From contig NZ_JAWQLY010000001.1 in NCBI RefSeq assembly GCF_033446685.1, positions 434,001 through 498,000 of the forward strand: a DNA stretch of 64,000 nt. The letters run 5' to 3'. Both the position numbers and the translations under genes were made by a program. Below the pieces are notes generated by a model. The model saw nothing but the letters and a program-made list of their open reading frames with translations, was not told the DNA's origin and searched no databases. This document shows, piece after piece, positions 50,535-59,764 of this stretch (position 1 is the first letter of the stretch; each line of letters begins with the position of its first letter). Origin of the DNA: Modicisalibacter sp033446685 (GTDB lineage Bacteria; Pseudomonadota; Gammaproteobacteria; Pseudomonadales; Halomonadaceae).

Positions 50535-51390
50535 TGAGGCTCTCCTCGGTCGGGTTCCGTTCGCGGCGTTTGGCATCTTCCCAGTGCCGGTCCATTTCCT
50601 CCAGCGAGGCACTGCCGGGGGCATGGCCCTCTTCGGCCAGCCGTCGCTCGACATGCCGGAAACGCCGCTCGAATTTGTTGTTGGTCGCACGCAGCGAATG
50701 CTCGGGGTCGGCCTTGAGCCGGCGAGCCAGATTGACCGCGGCGAACAGCAGATCGCCGACCTCCTCGCGGGCATGGGCGTCATCGTTCGCGGCCAGCGCC
50801 GCCTCGACCTCGGCGAGTTCCTCGCGGATCTTGGCGATCGCACCCCGGGTATCCGGCCAGTCGAAGCCGACCCGTGCCGCGCGCTTGGATAACTTATTGG
50901 CGCGCGACAGGGCCGGCAGTGCGAGCGGGACGTCGTCCAGCGCCGAGATGGCGGCTCGGTTTTCGCGTTCGCTGGCCTTGCGCGCCTCCCAGTGCGAGTG
51001 GATCTGGGCGGTTTCCACCTCGGCGGCACTCACCCCGGTACGCCGCGAACCCAGGGTACCATCGGGAAACACGTGCGGGTGGCGGGCGAGCATCTTGGCG
51101 GTCAGCGTATCGACCACGTCGTGGAAATCGAAGCGCCCCTCTTCAACGCCGAAGCGACTGTAATAGACCACCTGGAACAACAGATCGCCGAGTTCGCCGG
51201 GCAGCTCCTCGAAGGCGCGCCGCTCGATGGCGTCGGCGACCTCGTAGGCTTCCTCGATGGTGTGCGGGACGATGGTGTCCCACTGCTGCCTGACGTCCCA
51301 CGGGCAGCCATACTGCGGGTCGCGCAGTACCGCCATCAGCTCGAGCAGGTCGTCGAGCGAATAGCGTGGCCGGGCATTGGTCAAACTCAT
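50527..51390 (-). CDS. mazG: Nucleoside triphosphate pyrophosphohydrolase MazG
   Basis: MazG hydrolyses NTPs, and in E. coli also lowers ppGpp, by pyrophosphate release. The 287 residues have two MazG-type helical domains. The first begins LLELMAVLRDPQYGCPWDVR, with the metal motif EEAYEVADAIERRAFEELPG followed by ELGDLLFQVV. The second has REELAEVEAALAANDDAHAR and EEVGDLLFAAVNLARRL. The ATG follows AAGGAGCC within the end of relA, overlapping it by four bases (ATGA). The relA-mazG order is common; direct overlap with ppc downstream is less usual. Confidence 0.95.
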   Translation of the reverse strand: MSLTNARPRYSLDDLLELMAVLRDPQYGCPWDVRQQWDTIVPHTIEEAYEVADAIERRAFEELPGELGDLLFQVVYYSRFGVEEGRFDFHDVVDTLTAKMLARHPHVFPDGTLGSRRTGVSAAEVETAQIHSHWEARKASERENRAAISALDDVPLALPALSRANKLSKRAARVGFDWPDTRGAIAKIREELAEVEAALAANDDAHAREEVGDLLFAAVNLARRLKADPEHSLRATNNKFERRFRHVERRLAEEGHAPGSASLEEMDRHWEDAKRRERNPTEESLNE

Positions 51391-53645
51391 CGCTTGGCTC
51401 CTTGAGCGCCGCTACGCAGACGCTTGACGTCGATGACGTTGGGCAACTGCTGGATGCGCGCGAAGATCCGCCCCAGCGACTCGAGGCCATCGACTTCCAG
51501 ATTGATGGTCATGCGCGCGACATTGTCGTCCTTGTCGGTGGCGGTATTGACGCCCATCACATTGACCTTGTCGTTGCTCAGCACGTTGGTCACGTCGCGC
51601 AGCAGGCCGGAGCGATCCCAGGCCTCGATCTGCATGACCACCGGGTACTGGGTACGCGCCTGGTCGCCCCATTCGACGTCGACGATGCGCCCCGGCTCCT
51701 CGCTGCGCAGTTGCAGGATGTTGGGGCAGTCCTGGCGATGGATGGTCACGCCGCGGCCCTGGGTGATGTAACCGATGATCTGCTCGCCCGGTACCGGATG
51801 GCAGCAGTTGGCCATGGTGGTCTTGAGGTTGCCGACGCCGAGCACGGTGATGCCCTCGCCCGGCGTCTTGGCCGAGCGCTTGGGCTTGGCCAGCAGCCGA
51901 TCGAGCTGCTCCTCGTCGTCGGTATCGCCGAACAGTTGCTGTGCCTGGTGCAGTACCTGGCCGATGCGCAGGTCGCCGGCGCCGATCGCGGCGTACATGT
52001 CGTCCGGGCTCTGGTAGTTGACCGCGCTGGCCAGCGTGGCGAGATCGAACCCCTCGAGATCCAGGCGCCGGAACTCCTTCTCGAAGAGCGCCCGCCCCTC
52101 GTCGAGATTCTGATCCCGCGCCTGGTGCTTGAACCACGACTGTATCTTGGCGCGCGCCCGCGAGGTCTTGACGAATCCCAGGCTGGGATTGAGCCAGTCG
52201 CGACTCGGTCCGCCCTTGGTGGCGTTGAGGATCTCGACCTGCTGACCGGTCTTGAGCCGGTAGGTCAACGGCACGATCCGCCCGTTGACCTTGGCACCAC
52301 GGCAACGGTGGCCGATCTCGGTATGCACGCGATAGGCAAAGTCGATCGGTGTGGCCACCCGCGGCAGGTCGATGACATGCCCGTCGGGGGTAAACACGTA
52401 GATGCGATCCGGCGCGACGTCGCTCGACAGTCCTTCGCGCAGATCGCCGATATCGCCGACCTCGTCCTGCCACTCGAGCACCTGACGCAACCAGGCGATC
52501 TTCTCTTCGTAGCTGCGGCTCTTGCCGCCGACATCGTGGCCCTTGTAGCGCCAATGCGCGCAGACCCCTAGCTCGGCCTCTTCGTGCATGGCGAAGGTGC
52601 GGATCTGGATCTCCAGCACCTTGTTCTGCGGGCCGATCATTGCGGTATGCAACGACTGGTAGCCGTTCTTCTTGGGATTGGCGATGTAGTCGTCGAACTC
52701 GTTGGGCACGTGGTGCCAGCGCGAGTGGACGATCCCCAGCGCGGTATAGCAGTCGGCGACCTCGGGCACCAGGATACGCACGGCGCGCACGTCGTAGACT
52801 TCCGAAAAATCGATGTGCTTGCGCTGCATCTTGCGCCAGATCGAATAGATGTGCTTGGCCCGGCCGGTGACGTCGTAGCGGGCGATGCCGTGCTGGTCGA
52901 GCAGCGACTTGAGCGTGCCGACCACGTCCTGGATGTAGTGGTCGCGATCGACGCGCTTCTCGGCGAGCAGCTTGGCGATCGCCTTGTAGTCCACTTCGTG
53001 CAGGTAGCGAAACGACAGGTCCTCGAGTTCCCACTTGAGATGGCCGATGCCCAGCCGGTGAGCCAACGGCGCATAGATGTCGAACACCTCGCGGGCCACG
53101 CGCAGCTGCTTGTCGCGCGGCGCATCCTTGACCTGGCGCAGCGCGCAGGTGCGCTCGGCGATCTTGATCAGCGCGACGCGCACGTCGTCGATCATGGTCA
53201 CCAGCATCTTGCGCAGGTTTTCCTGCTGGTTGTGCTGCGAGAGCCCCTGGCTGGGCGTCTGCTGCTGACTGATCGCGGCCATGTTGAGCACGCCGTCGAT
53301 CAGCTTGGCGACGTTCGCGCCGAAGCGCTTCTCGATCGCCTCGAGCGCGATCAGCCCCTCGCGCACCGCGCGATACAACACGGCCGCCTCGAGTACCTCC
53401 TGGTCGAGGCGCAGCTCGCCGAGGATATCGGCCATCTCCAGCCCGGTGCGGAAACTCGAACCGTCCTCGAGCCAGGCCTTGTGCGGCTTCTCGGCCTCGC
53501 GGGCGAGCCGGTCGGCCAGCTCGCAGGCCACTTTCATGCCGTCGACGTCGCGCAGCGCCACGTCGTCCTGCAGTCGCTCCAGCCAACGCGCGATGTCCAC
53601 GCGCCCCTGGCCAGTCAGCGGCTGGTCTTCACGAACCTTGACCAT
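51387..53645 (-). CDS. relA: (p)ppGpp synthetase RelA
   Basis: RelA makes (p)ppGpp on stalled ribosomes during amino-acid starvation. The 752 residues show, in order: a degenerate HD hydrolase-like domain near the N-terminus; the synthetase domain (RAKHIYSIWRKMQRKHIDFS, EVYDVRAVRILVPEVADCYT, ANPKKNGYQSLHTAMIGPQN); a TGS domain (YVFTPDGHVIDLPRVATPID); a zinc-finger region (MANCCHPVPGEQIIGYITQG, HRQDCPN); and a C-terminal ACT domain. The hydrolase site lacks the usual HD pair, which favours RelA over SpoT. It overlaps mazG by four bases. Confidence 0.96.
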   Translation of the reverse strand: MVKVREDQPLTGQGRVDIARWLERLQDDVALRDVDGMKVACELADRLAREAEKPHKAWLEDGSSFRTGLEMADILGELRLDQEVLEAAVLYRAVREGLIALEAIEKRFGANVAKLIDGVLNMAAISQQQTPSQGLSQHNQQENLRKMLVTMIDDVRVALIKIAERTCALRQVKDAPRDKQLRVAREVFDIYAPLAHRLGIGHLKWELEDLSFRYLHEVDYKAIAKLLAEKRVDRDHYIQDVVGTLKSLLDQHGIARYDVTGRAKHIYSIWRKMQRKHIDFSEVYDVRAVRILVPEVADCYTALGIVHSRWHHVPNEFDDYIANPKKNGYQSLHTAMIGPQNKVLEIQIRTFAMHEEAELGVCAHWRYKGHDVGGKSRSYEEKIAWLRQVLEWQDEVGDIGDLREGLSSDVAPDRIYVFTPDGHVIDLPRVATPIDFAYRVHTEIGHRCRGAKVNGRIVPLTYRLKTGQQVEILNATKGGPSRDWLNPSLGFVKTSRARAKIQSWFKHQARDQNLDEGRALFEKEFRRLDLEGFDLATLASAVNYQSPDDMYAAIGAGDLRIGQVLHQAQQLFGDTDDEEQLDRLLAKPKRSAKTPGEGITVLGVGNLKTTMANCCHPVPGEQIIGYITQGRGVTIHRQDCPNILQLRSEEPGRIVDVEWGDQARTQYPVVMQIEAWDRSGLLRDVTNVLSNDKVNVMGVNTATDKDDNVARMTINLEVDGLESLGRIFARIQQLPNVIDVKRLRSGAQGAKR

Positions 53646-53708
53646 CGCCTCGGGTTCCTCCCGTCGTTGTTCTATTGCATCGCATCGTCGCCGAGCCCGA
53701 GTCGCCGG

Positions 53709-55127
53709 TTAGCGATGCGTGTCGCGCCGAGCATCGCGCTCGAAGAGTACCAGCGACTCGAGATGCGCCGTCTGCACGAACATGTCGGCGACCGCCGTGC
53801 GGCTGATGCGGTAACCGGCACGCACGAGACGTGCCGCATCGCGCGCCAGCGTGGCCGGATCACAGGCCACATAGAGTACTCGTGCGATGCCGCTGGCCGC
53901 CAACGCTCGGCATACCGCCTCGGCGCCTTCACGAGGCGGGTCGAGTACCACCAGATCCGGTCGCGGCTCGAGATCGGGCGGCGCGGCCAGGTCGGCCTGG
54001 CACGCCACGACATTCGTCAGGGCGTTGCGCCGAGCGTTGTCGCGCAGGCGCTCAACCATCGCCGGGCTGCCCTCCACGGCGGTCACTTCAGCGGCATGCA
54101 GGGCCAGCGGCAGCGAAAAATTGCCCACTCCGGCAAACAGATCGAGCACGCGTTCCTCGCCGCTCAATGCCAGCCAGTCGAGCGCCGTATCGACCATCAA
54201 CTGGTTGACCTCGGCATTGATCTGCAGGAAGTCGCCGGGCGCATAACTCAGGCTTAGCCGGCGCTCGTCGCAGGTCAAGGCATGGCCGGTCAAACCATTG
54301 CAGGCCAAACCATAATCGAGCTCGACCGGTTCGCCGAGCCAGCGCCAGGTCGGCGACTCGCGGCCCACCAGCCAGGCGACATGCACGTCGTGGGCCTCTC
54401 CCCAGGCCTGCCAGGCATGCGCGTCGGCGGGGTTGTCGCGCAATTGGCGCACCACCACGACGCGCAGGCGATCGCCGGCAAGCAGCTCGAGATGACCGAC
54501 GTGGCGTGGCGCGTCGAGACTGGCGAGCTGCTCGCGCAGCGGCGCTATCAACGCCTCGAGCTGCGGTACCAGGATCGTACAGCTGTCGATATCCACCAGA
54601 TGATGGCTGGCCCGGGCGCGAAAGCCCAGATGCACATCGCCGTCGCTGTCGAGCTTGACGCCGAGCCGCGCCCGCCTGCGATAACCGAGACCGGCTCCCG
54701 CCAGCAGCGAGGGCGGCTCGGCCAGCTCGATTCCCTGGCGACTCAACTGCTCGATGAGCACCTCACGCTTATGTCGCCGCTGTGCCGCCAGCGCCAGGTG
54801 CTGCAGGTCGCAACCGCCGCACTGCGCATAATGCGGACACGGCGGCGTGGCGCGCTCGGGCGAGCGCTGCAGCCAGCGACGCACATGGGCTTCGTCGAAA
54901 CGCTTGCGGCGGCGATGCACGGCGATCTCCACATGCTCGCCGGGCAATGCGCCGCTGACGAACAGGGTCTTGCCGTCGGCGCCACGCGCCACGCCGCGTC
55001 CTTCGTGGGAGAGTCGCTCGATAAGCACGCCGTGCTCGGGCAAGGCGGCATCGTCGGGCGCAGGGGCGGTAGTCGCTGCGGTCGGCCGCGTCGGGCGCGC
55101 GGGCCGTTTCTTTCCCAACATGGCCAT
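53709..55127 (-). CDS. rlmD: 23S rRNA (uracil-1939-C5)-methyltransferase RlmD
   Basis: RlmD methylates U1939 of 23S rRNA using SAM and carries an iron-sulfur cluster. The 472 residues include an N-terminal TRAM-like domain (IERLSHEGRGVARGADGKTL), the cysteine cluster CPHYAQCGGCDLQH plus DSCTILV, the methyltransferase motif LDLFAGVGNFSLPLA, DPPREGAE and the catalytic VACDPATLARDAARL. The ATG lies three bases after the cysM stop and has no good ribosome site; a second ATG two codons on is an alternative. It belongs to the cysM-rlmD-relA-mazG-ppc run. Confidence 0.94.
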   Translation of the reverse strand: MAMLGKKRPARPTRPTAATTAPAPDDAALPEHGVLIERLSHEGRGVARGADGKTLFVSGALPGEHVEIAVHRRRKRFDEAHVRRWLQRSPERATPPCPHYAQCGGCDLQHLALAAQRRHKREVLIEQLSRQGIELAEPPSLLAGAGLGYRRRARLGVKLDSDGDVHLGFRARASHHLVDIDSCTILVPQLEALIAPLREQLASLDAPRHVGHLELLAGDRLRVVVVRQLRDNPADAHAWQAWGEAHDVHVAWLVGRESPTWRWLGEPVELDYGLACNGLTGHALTCDERRLSLSYAPGDFLQINAEVNQLMVDTALDWLALSGEERVLDLFAGVGNFSLPLALHAAEVTAVEGSPAMVERLRDNARRNALTNVVACQADLAAPPDLEPRPDLVVLDPPREGAEAVCRALAASGIARVLYVACDPATLARDAARLVRAGYRISRTAVADMFVQTAHLESLVLFERDARRDTHR

Positions 55128-55129
55128 GT

Positions 55130-56026
55130 TTAGACGCCGGGCGCGAACAGGCCCGTCGACAGGTAGCGATCGCCCCGGTCGCAGACGATGAACGCGATCA
55201 CGGCATTCTCGAGGCGTTCGGCAATGCGCAGCGCTCCGGCCAACGCGCCACCCGACGAGACGCCGGCGAAGATTCCCTCCTCGCGAGCCAGGCGACGCAT
55301 GTGCTCCTCGGCCTCGTGCTGGCCGATATCGAGTACGCTGTCGACCAGCGAGGCATCGAAGATGCTCGGCAGGTAGGCCTCGGGCCAGCGACGAATGCCG
55401 GCGATACTCGCGCCGTCGGACGGCTGCAGGCCAACGATCTGCACCTGGGGGCTGACCTCCTTGAGATAGCGCGATACACCCATGATGGTTCCGGTGGTGC
55501 CCATCGAGCTGACGAAGTGGGTCAGCGTGCCCTCGGTCTGACGCCACAGCTCCGGGCCGGTGCCGCGATAGTGCGCCAACGGATTGTCGGGGTTGGCGAA
55601 CTGGTTGAGCGGCTTGCCCTCGCCCTCGGCGACCATGCGGTCGGCCAGGTCGCGGGCGCCTTCCATGCCCTCCTGCTTGGTCACCGTGATCAGCTCGGCG
55701 CCGTAGGCGGCCATCGCCTGCTTGCGCTCCCCGGTGGCGCTGTCGGGCATGATCAGCACCATTCGGTAACCCTTGATCGCCGCGGCCATCGCCAGGGCGA
55801 TGCCGGTGTTGCCCGAGGTCGCCTCGATCAGGGTATCGCCGGGCTTGATCTCACCGCGGGCCTCGGCCTGGCGGATCATCGACAAAGCCGGACGGTCCTT
55901 GACCGAGCCCGCGGGGTTGTCGCCTTCCAGCTTGGCCAGCAGGATGTTGTTGCGGCCGGCCGTGATGCGCTGCAGACGCACCAGCGGCGTGTTACCGACC
56001 GTGTCTTCGAGAGTGGGAAATTCCAT
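55130..56026 (-). CDS. cysM: Cysteine synthase B (O-acetylserine sulfhydrylase B)
   Basis: CysM is a PLP enzyme making cysteine from O-acetylserine and sulfide or thiosulfate. The 298 residues include TVGNTPLVRLQRITAGRNNI, the PLP-lysine motif NPAGSVKDRPALSMI, the phosphate-binding loop EATSGNTGIALAMAAAIKGY and SSMGTTGTIMGVSRYL. The C-terminus ends RYLSTGLFAPGV. The motif KLEGDNPAGSVKDRPA is CysM- rather than CysK-like. An AAGGA site precedes the ATG. It is divergent from barA and begins the operon running to ppc. Confidence 0.96.
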   Translation of the reverse strand: MEFPTLEDTVGNTPLVRLQRITAGRNNILLAKLEGDNPAGSVKDRPALSMIRQAEARGEIKPGDTLIEATSGNTGIALAMAAAIKGYRMVLIMPDSATGERKQAMAAYGAELITVTKQEGMEGARDLADRMVAEGEGKPLNQFANPDNPLAHYRGTGPELWRQTEGTLTHFVSSMGTTGTIMGVSRYLKEVSPQVQIVGLQPSDGASIAGIRRWPEAYLPSIFDASLVDSVLDIGQHEAEEHMRRLAREEGIFAGVSSGGALAGALRIAERLENAVIAFIVCDRGDRYLSTGLFAPGV

Positions 56027-56101
56027 CTACGCTTCCTTTAAGCCCATCGCCAGCGACCGCATCCCTGTACGACCCGGACCGCAGCGATAAAAATTACTCG
56101 C

Positions 56102-56130
56102 ATTATATCCTTGCCATCCGGCACTGGACA
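56102..56130 (-). promoter_or_regulatory. Candidate sigma-70 promoter of cysM
   Basis: On the minus strand TATAAT (56102-56107) is a perfect -10, with TGTCCA 17 bases upstream (56125-56130) as a weak -35. It lies 76 bases before the cysM start, in the cysM/barA divergent region. The -10 is strong; the -35 is poor. Confidence 0.5.
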
Positions 56131-56165
56131 GGCAGACTGCCCGGCTATGGCATACTCTGCGCATC

Positions 56166-58871
56166 ATGTCGTCAACGAGAAGCCTAATGTCTTTGCGTCT
56201 TCGCCTGTGTCTCGTTCTGCTGGTCGCGCCGCTACTGCTGCTGTTGCTGTTCGGCGTTTGGCAATTGCAGCAGGACGCAGAGCTTCGCCGCACCGCGCTG
56301 ACTTCACGGCTGACCGATAGCCTGGCCCTGCTGCGCGACCCAGCCGCACAGGATCCGCGGGCCGAAGCCAACAGGCTGGCATTACGCCTGCTGAGCCTCG
56401 ATGAAGTACGCGGGGCGACCCTCCGATCGCACGACGGCCAGCTTCTCAATCATGTCGGCACGGTACGGCCCGTGTCGGCAGGTCCTCCCCGAGCGGGCCT
56501 CATCCAACACGCCGAGCGCTGGCATCTTCAGCTACCGCTGACGACTCGCAATGATCCTCAATCGCCGTTGTGGCTCGACTTGACGCTGCGCGACGGCGTG
56601 TTCGATCTGGCCTATTACCGGCAATTGACCCGGTTCATGCTCGCCTGGCTGGCGGCGGCATTGTTGCTTGGCGGGCTCTGCTATCTGCTTTATCGGCGCC
56701 TGTTCGCCACCCTGGACGATCAGCGCGACGCCCTGCAACGGCTTTATGCCGGCGACTACGAGTTCCGCCTGCGGCCTGGCGGCGCCCGTGAGCTGACGAC
56801 CACCAGCACCGCGATCAACGCACTCGGCGAGCATCTTCAGGCCGCCCAGGAGGACATGCGCCAGCAGGTCGAACAGGCCACCGCCGATCTGCGCGAATCG
56901 ATGGATACCATCGAGATCCAGAACATCGAGCTCGATGGGGCACGCCGCCGGGCGCTGGAAGCCAACCGCGTCAAATCGCAGTTCCTCGCCAACATGAGCC
57001 ATGAGATCCGCACCCCGCTCAACGGCATCATCGGCTTTTGCCGGCTGTTGGGGCGCAGTCAACTGGACGATCATCAGCGCGAATGGCTCAAGCACATCGA
57101 AATGGCCTCGACCAACTTGCTGTCGCTGATCAACGATATCCTCGACTTCTCGAAGATCGAAGCCGGCAAGCTGCGGCTCGCCTCGGTCGAGCTGGACATG
57201 GCCGAACTGGTCGACGAGGTGCTCGTTCTGCAGGCTCCCGATGCCCAGCAGAAAGACCTGCAGCTGCTGAGCCTGGTCTACGACGACGTGCCCCGGGCCC
57301 TGCTCGGCGATCCGCTGCGCATCAAGCAGGTGCTCACCAACCTGGTACACAACGCCGTGAAGTTCACCGAGCGTGGCGAAGTGATCGTGCGCGTTCAGGT
57401 CGAGGGATCGCTGGGCAGCAAAACCACGCTCAGCGTCAGGATCAGTGACACCGGCCCGGGGCTGGCCGACGACGTGCGTCAGCATCTGTTCCAGCCGTTC
57501 ACCCAGAGTTCGACGGTCAGCTCCAGCCATGTCAGCGGTACCGGCCTGGGGCTGATGATCTGCAAGCAACTGGTCGAGCAGATGGGGGGCGATATCGTCG
57601 CCGACACGCAACCGGTACAGGGCACGACCTTCACCGTCTCGCTGCCCTTGCGTATCGCCCCGCGCGCCGTGCAACGTCCGCCGGCCATCGACCTCGACGC
57701 CGTGCGCATCGCGATCCATGAGCCGCACACCCTGACACGCCAGGCCCTCGCGCACCTGCTGCGCGGCTGGGGCGCCGAGGTTCAGATACTGACCGCGCCG
57801 CCCACCGCCGAGGGGCTCGCCACGGGTACTCAACTGGTCATCGTGGCACTCAGCCAGGGCGGTCTTGGCGCTCAGGTATCGCGGCTCCGCCAGCAGCTCG
57901 GCACGCTGCCCTGTCGCCTGCTGCTATTGGTCAATGGCGAGCCGCAAACCACCGACGAAGCGCTCGCCCTGCCCGAGGGCGCCCGGTTGTTCTACAAACC
58001 GCTGACCCGGACCCGGCTGGCCCAGGCGCTCAAGCCGCTGCTCAGCGATACGCCTACCGCCCTTTTGACCCATGCGCCCCTCGATCAGGAACCCGCCCCC
58101 CTCGATCAGGAACCCGGCAAGCCCTGGGTGCTGGCGGTCGACGACATCGAGACCAACCGCCTGCTGGTGGGCGAGCTGCTGAGCCAGCTCGGCGTCGCCA
58201 GCGTACTGGCTGAAAGCGGCGAGGAAGCGCTGGCGCTGGCGAGCGGCCAGCACTTCGACCTGGTGTTGATGGACATTCGCATGCCGGGCATGAGTGGGTT
58301 GGAGACGATGACGGCGCTACGCCGCCTGGGCGGCGCCTGGGCCCACTGTCCGTTCGTCGCGTTGACCGCCCATGCCATGCCCGACGACTCGCAGGAATTG
58401 ATCGATGCCGGGATGCAGGCGGTGCTCACCAAACCGCTGGATACCGATGCGCTCGAGGACTTGCTCGCCAATTATCTGGGCCTGACGCTGTCGGCGCCGG
58501 CACGGCCCGACACCACCGCACCCCGCGTCGACGACGAATTGCCGGTGATCGATGAAGAGCTGGGCGTGACCCTCGCCGGTGGCCGTCAGGAATTGGCCGA
58601 GCGCATGCTGGAAGGCTTGCTCGAGAGCCTCGACGATAGCGAGGCCGAGCTTAGGGACAGCTACTCGGCCAACGACACCACGGCGTTTCTCGATGCCGTG
58701 CATCATCTCAACGGCGCTTGCCGCTACTGCGGCGTGCCGCAACTGGCGCTGGTCGCCGAGACCCTGGAATCGCGCCTGCGAGCTCAGGGCATCGAGGCGG
58801 TCGACGATGTGTTCGTCACCCTGCTGGAGGCGATGCAGCGTTTGCGCGACTGGCAGGCCACGCAGGCCTAG
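56166..58871 (+). CDS. barA: Hybrid sensor histidine kinase BarA/GacS
   Basis: BarA/GacS phosphorylates the response regulator UvrY/GacA, driving the Csr/Rsm small-RNA system that switches motility, biofilm and secondary metabolism. The 901 residues contain two membrane segments (about 10-30 and 154-178), a HAMP region, a HisKA domain with NMSHEIRTPLNGIIGF (His279), an HATPase domain, a REC-like domain without its Asp (about 520-630), a true REC domain with LVLMDIRMPG (Asp703), and an HPt domain with HHLNGACRYCG (His846). A 7-residue tandem repeat APLDQEP (x2) links the two REC regions. It is divergent from cysM, as in Pseudomonas and relatives. Confidence 0.94.
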   Translation: MSSTRSLMSLRLRLCLVLLVAPLLLLLLFGVWQLQQDAELRRTALTSRLTDSLALLRDPAAQDPRAEANRLALRLLSLDEVRGATLRSHDGQLLNHVGTVRPVSAGPPRAGLIQHAERWHLQLPLTTRNDPQSPLWLDLTLRDGVFDLAYYRQLTRFMLAWLAAALLLGGLCYLLYRRLFATLDDQRDALQRLYAGDYEFRLRPGGARELTTTSTAINALGEHLQAAQEDMRQQVEQATADLRESMDTIEIQNIELDGARRRALEANRVKSQFLANMSHEIRTPLNGIIGFCRLLGRSQLDDHQREWLKHIEMASTNLLSLINDILDFSKIEAGKLRLASVELDMAELVDEVLVLQAPDAQQKDLQLLSLVYDDVPRALLGDPLRIKQVLTNLVHNAVKFTERGEVIVRVQVEGSLGSKTTLSVRISDTGPGLADDVRQHLFQPFTQSSTVSSSHVSGTGLGLMICKQLVEQMGGDIVADTQPVQGTTFTVSLPLRIAPRAVQRPPAIDLDAVRIAIHEPHTLTRQALAHLLRGWGAEVQILTAPPTAEGLATGTQLVIVALSQGGLGAQVSRLRQQLGTLPCRLLLLVNGEPQTTDEALALPEGARLFYKPLTRTRLAQALKPLLSDTPTALLTHAPLDQEPAPLDQEPGKPWVLAVDDIETNRLLVGELLSQLGVASVLAESGEEALALASGQHFDLVLMDIRMPGMSGLETMTALRRLGGAWAHCPFVALTAHAMPDDSQELIDAGMQAVLTKPLDTDALEDLLANYLGLTLSAPARPDTTAPRVDDELPVIDEELGVTLAGGRQELAERMLEGLLESLDDSEAELRDSYSANDTTAFLDAVHHLNGACRYCGVPQLALVAETLESRLRAQGIEAVDDVFVTLLEAMQRLRDWQATQA

Positions 58872-58928
58872 CGCGACGCCTGCGGCATGCCTCCCGTCGG
58901 GTCGAGCTGCCGGCCATTGGCGCCGCGG

Positions 58929-59720
58929 CTAGTGGGCTTCGCCGTGATCGTGTCCGTGGCCGTCGTCCAGCGCCGCCACGAAACCGGCCTCGTAGCCGGC
59001 GATGGCCAGGCGCTTCATCTCGGCGACGGCTTCCTTGAGCCCCACGAACAATGCACGGGAGATGATTGCATGGCCGATGTTGAGTTCGTTGAGCCCGGGT
59101 ATGGCGGCGATCGCCTCGACATTGTGGTAATTGAGACCGTGCCCGGCATTGACCACCAGCCCCAGTTCGAGGGCCAGCTCGGCGGCCGCCGCGACCCGTC
59201 CATGTTCGATGCGCGCGGTCTCGCCACGGGCTTCGGCATAGGCGCCGGTATGCAACTCGACGACCGGAGCGCCGGTCTCGAAAGCGGCGCGAATCTGTTC
59301 CGGCTCGGGGTCGATGAACAGTGACACCTCGCAACCGGCGGCGGTCAGCCGTTCGCAGGCCGCGGCGATCGCGGCACGCGAACCGACCACATCCAGCCCG
59401 CCCTCGGTGGTCAGCTCTTCACGCTTTTCGGGTACCAGGCAGACATGCGCCGGGCGTACGCGCTCGGCGAATGCGATCATCTCCTCGGTGACCGCCATTT
59501 CCAGATTCATGTGCGTGTTGAGCATGTCGGCCAGGCGCACCACATCGGCGTCCTGAATATGCCGCCGATCCTCGCGAAGATGCAGGGTAATTCCGTCGGC
59601 GCCGGCTTCTTCGGCCAGCAACGCGGCCTGGACCGGGTCAGGATAGCGCGTGCCGCGCGCCTGTCGCAGGGTGGCGATATGGTCGATGTTGACGCCGAGC
59701 AGGATCCGCGGGGGCTGCAT
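58929..59720 (-). CDS. pdxJ: Pyridoxine 5'-phosphate synthase
   Basis: PdxJ condenses 3-amino-1-hydroxyacetone phosphate with deoxyxylulose phosphate to form pyridoxine 5'-phosphate. The 263 residues show LLGVNIDHIATLRQARGTRY, EAGADGITLHLREDRRHIQD, HMNLEMAVTEEMI, CLVPEKREELTTEGGLDV and the closing LNIGHAIISRALFVGL. The C-terminal His/Asp-rich tail (DDGHGHDHGEAH) extends beyond the core. It is the last gene of the lepA-lepB-rnc-era-recO-pdxJ block, the classic gammaproteobacterial order. Confidence 0.96.
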   Translation of the reverse strand: MQPPRILLGVNIDHIATLRQARGTRYPDPVQAALLAEEAGADGITLHLREDRRHIQDADVVRLADMLNTHMNLEMAVTEEMIAFAERVRPAHVCLVPEKREELTTEGGLDVVGSRAAIAAACERLTAAGCEVSLFIDPEPEQIRAAFETGAPVVELHTGAYAEARGETARIEHGRVAAAAELALELGLVVNAGHGLNYHNVEAIAAIPGLNELNIGHAIISRALFVGLKEAVAEMKRLAIAGYEAGFVAALDDGHGHDHGEAH

Positions 59721-59764
59721 GCTTGTCTCCTTGGTAGGGCTGGATCGGGAAGAAATGCGCTCAA

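Noticed and set aside
50535..51029. N-terminal extension of phosphoenolpyruvate carboxylase through mazG
   Set aside because: It is the mazG region read in another frame; the ATG at 50534 has a ribosome site and gives normal length.
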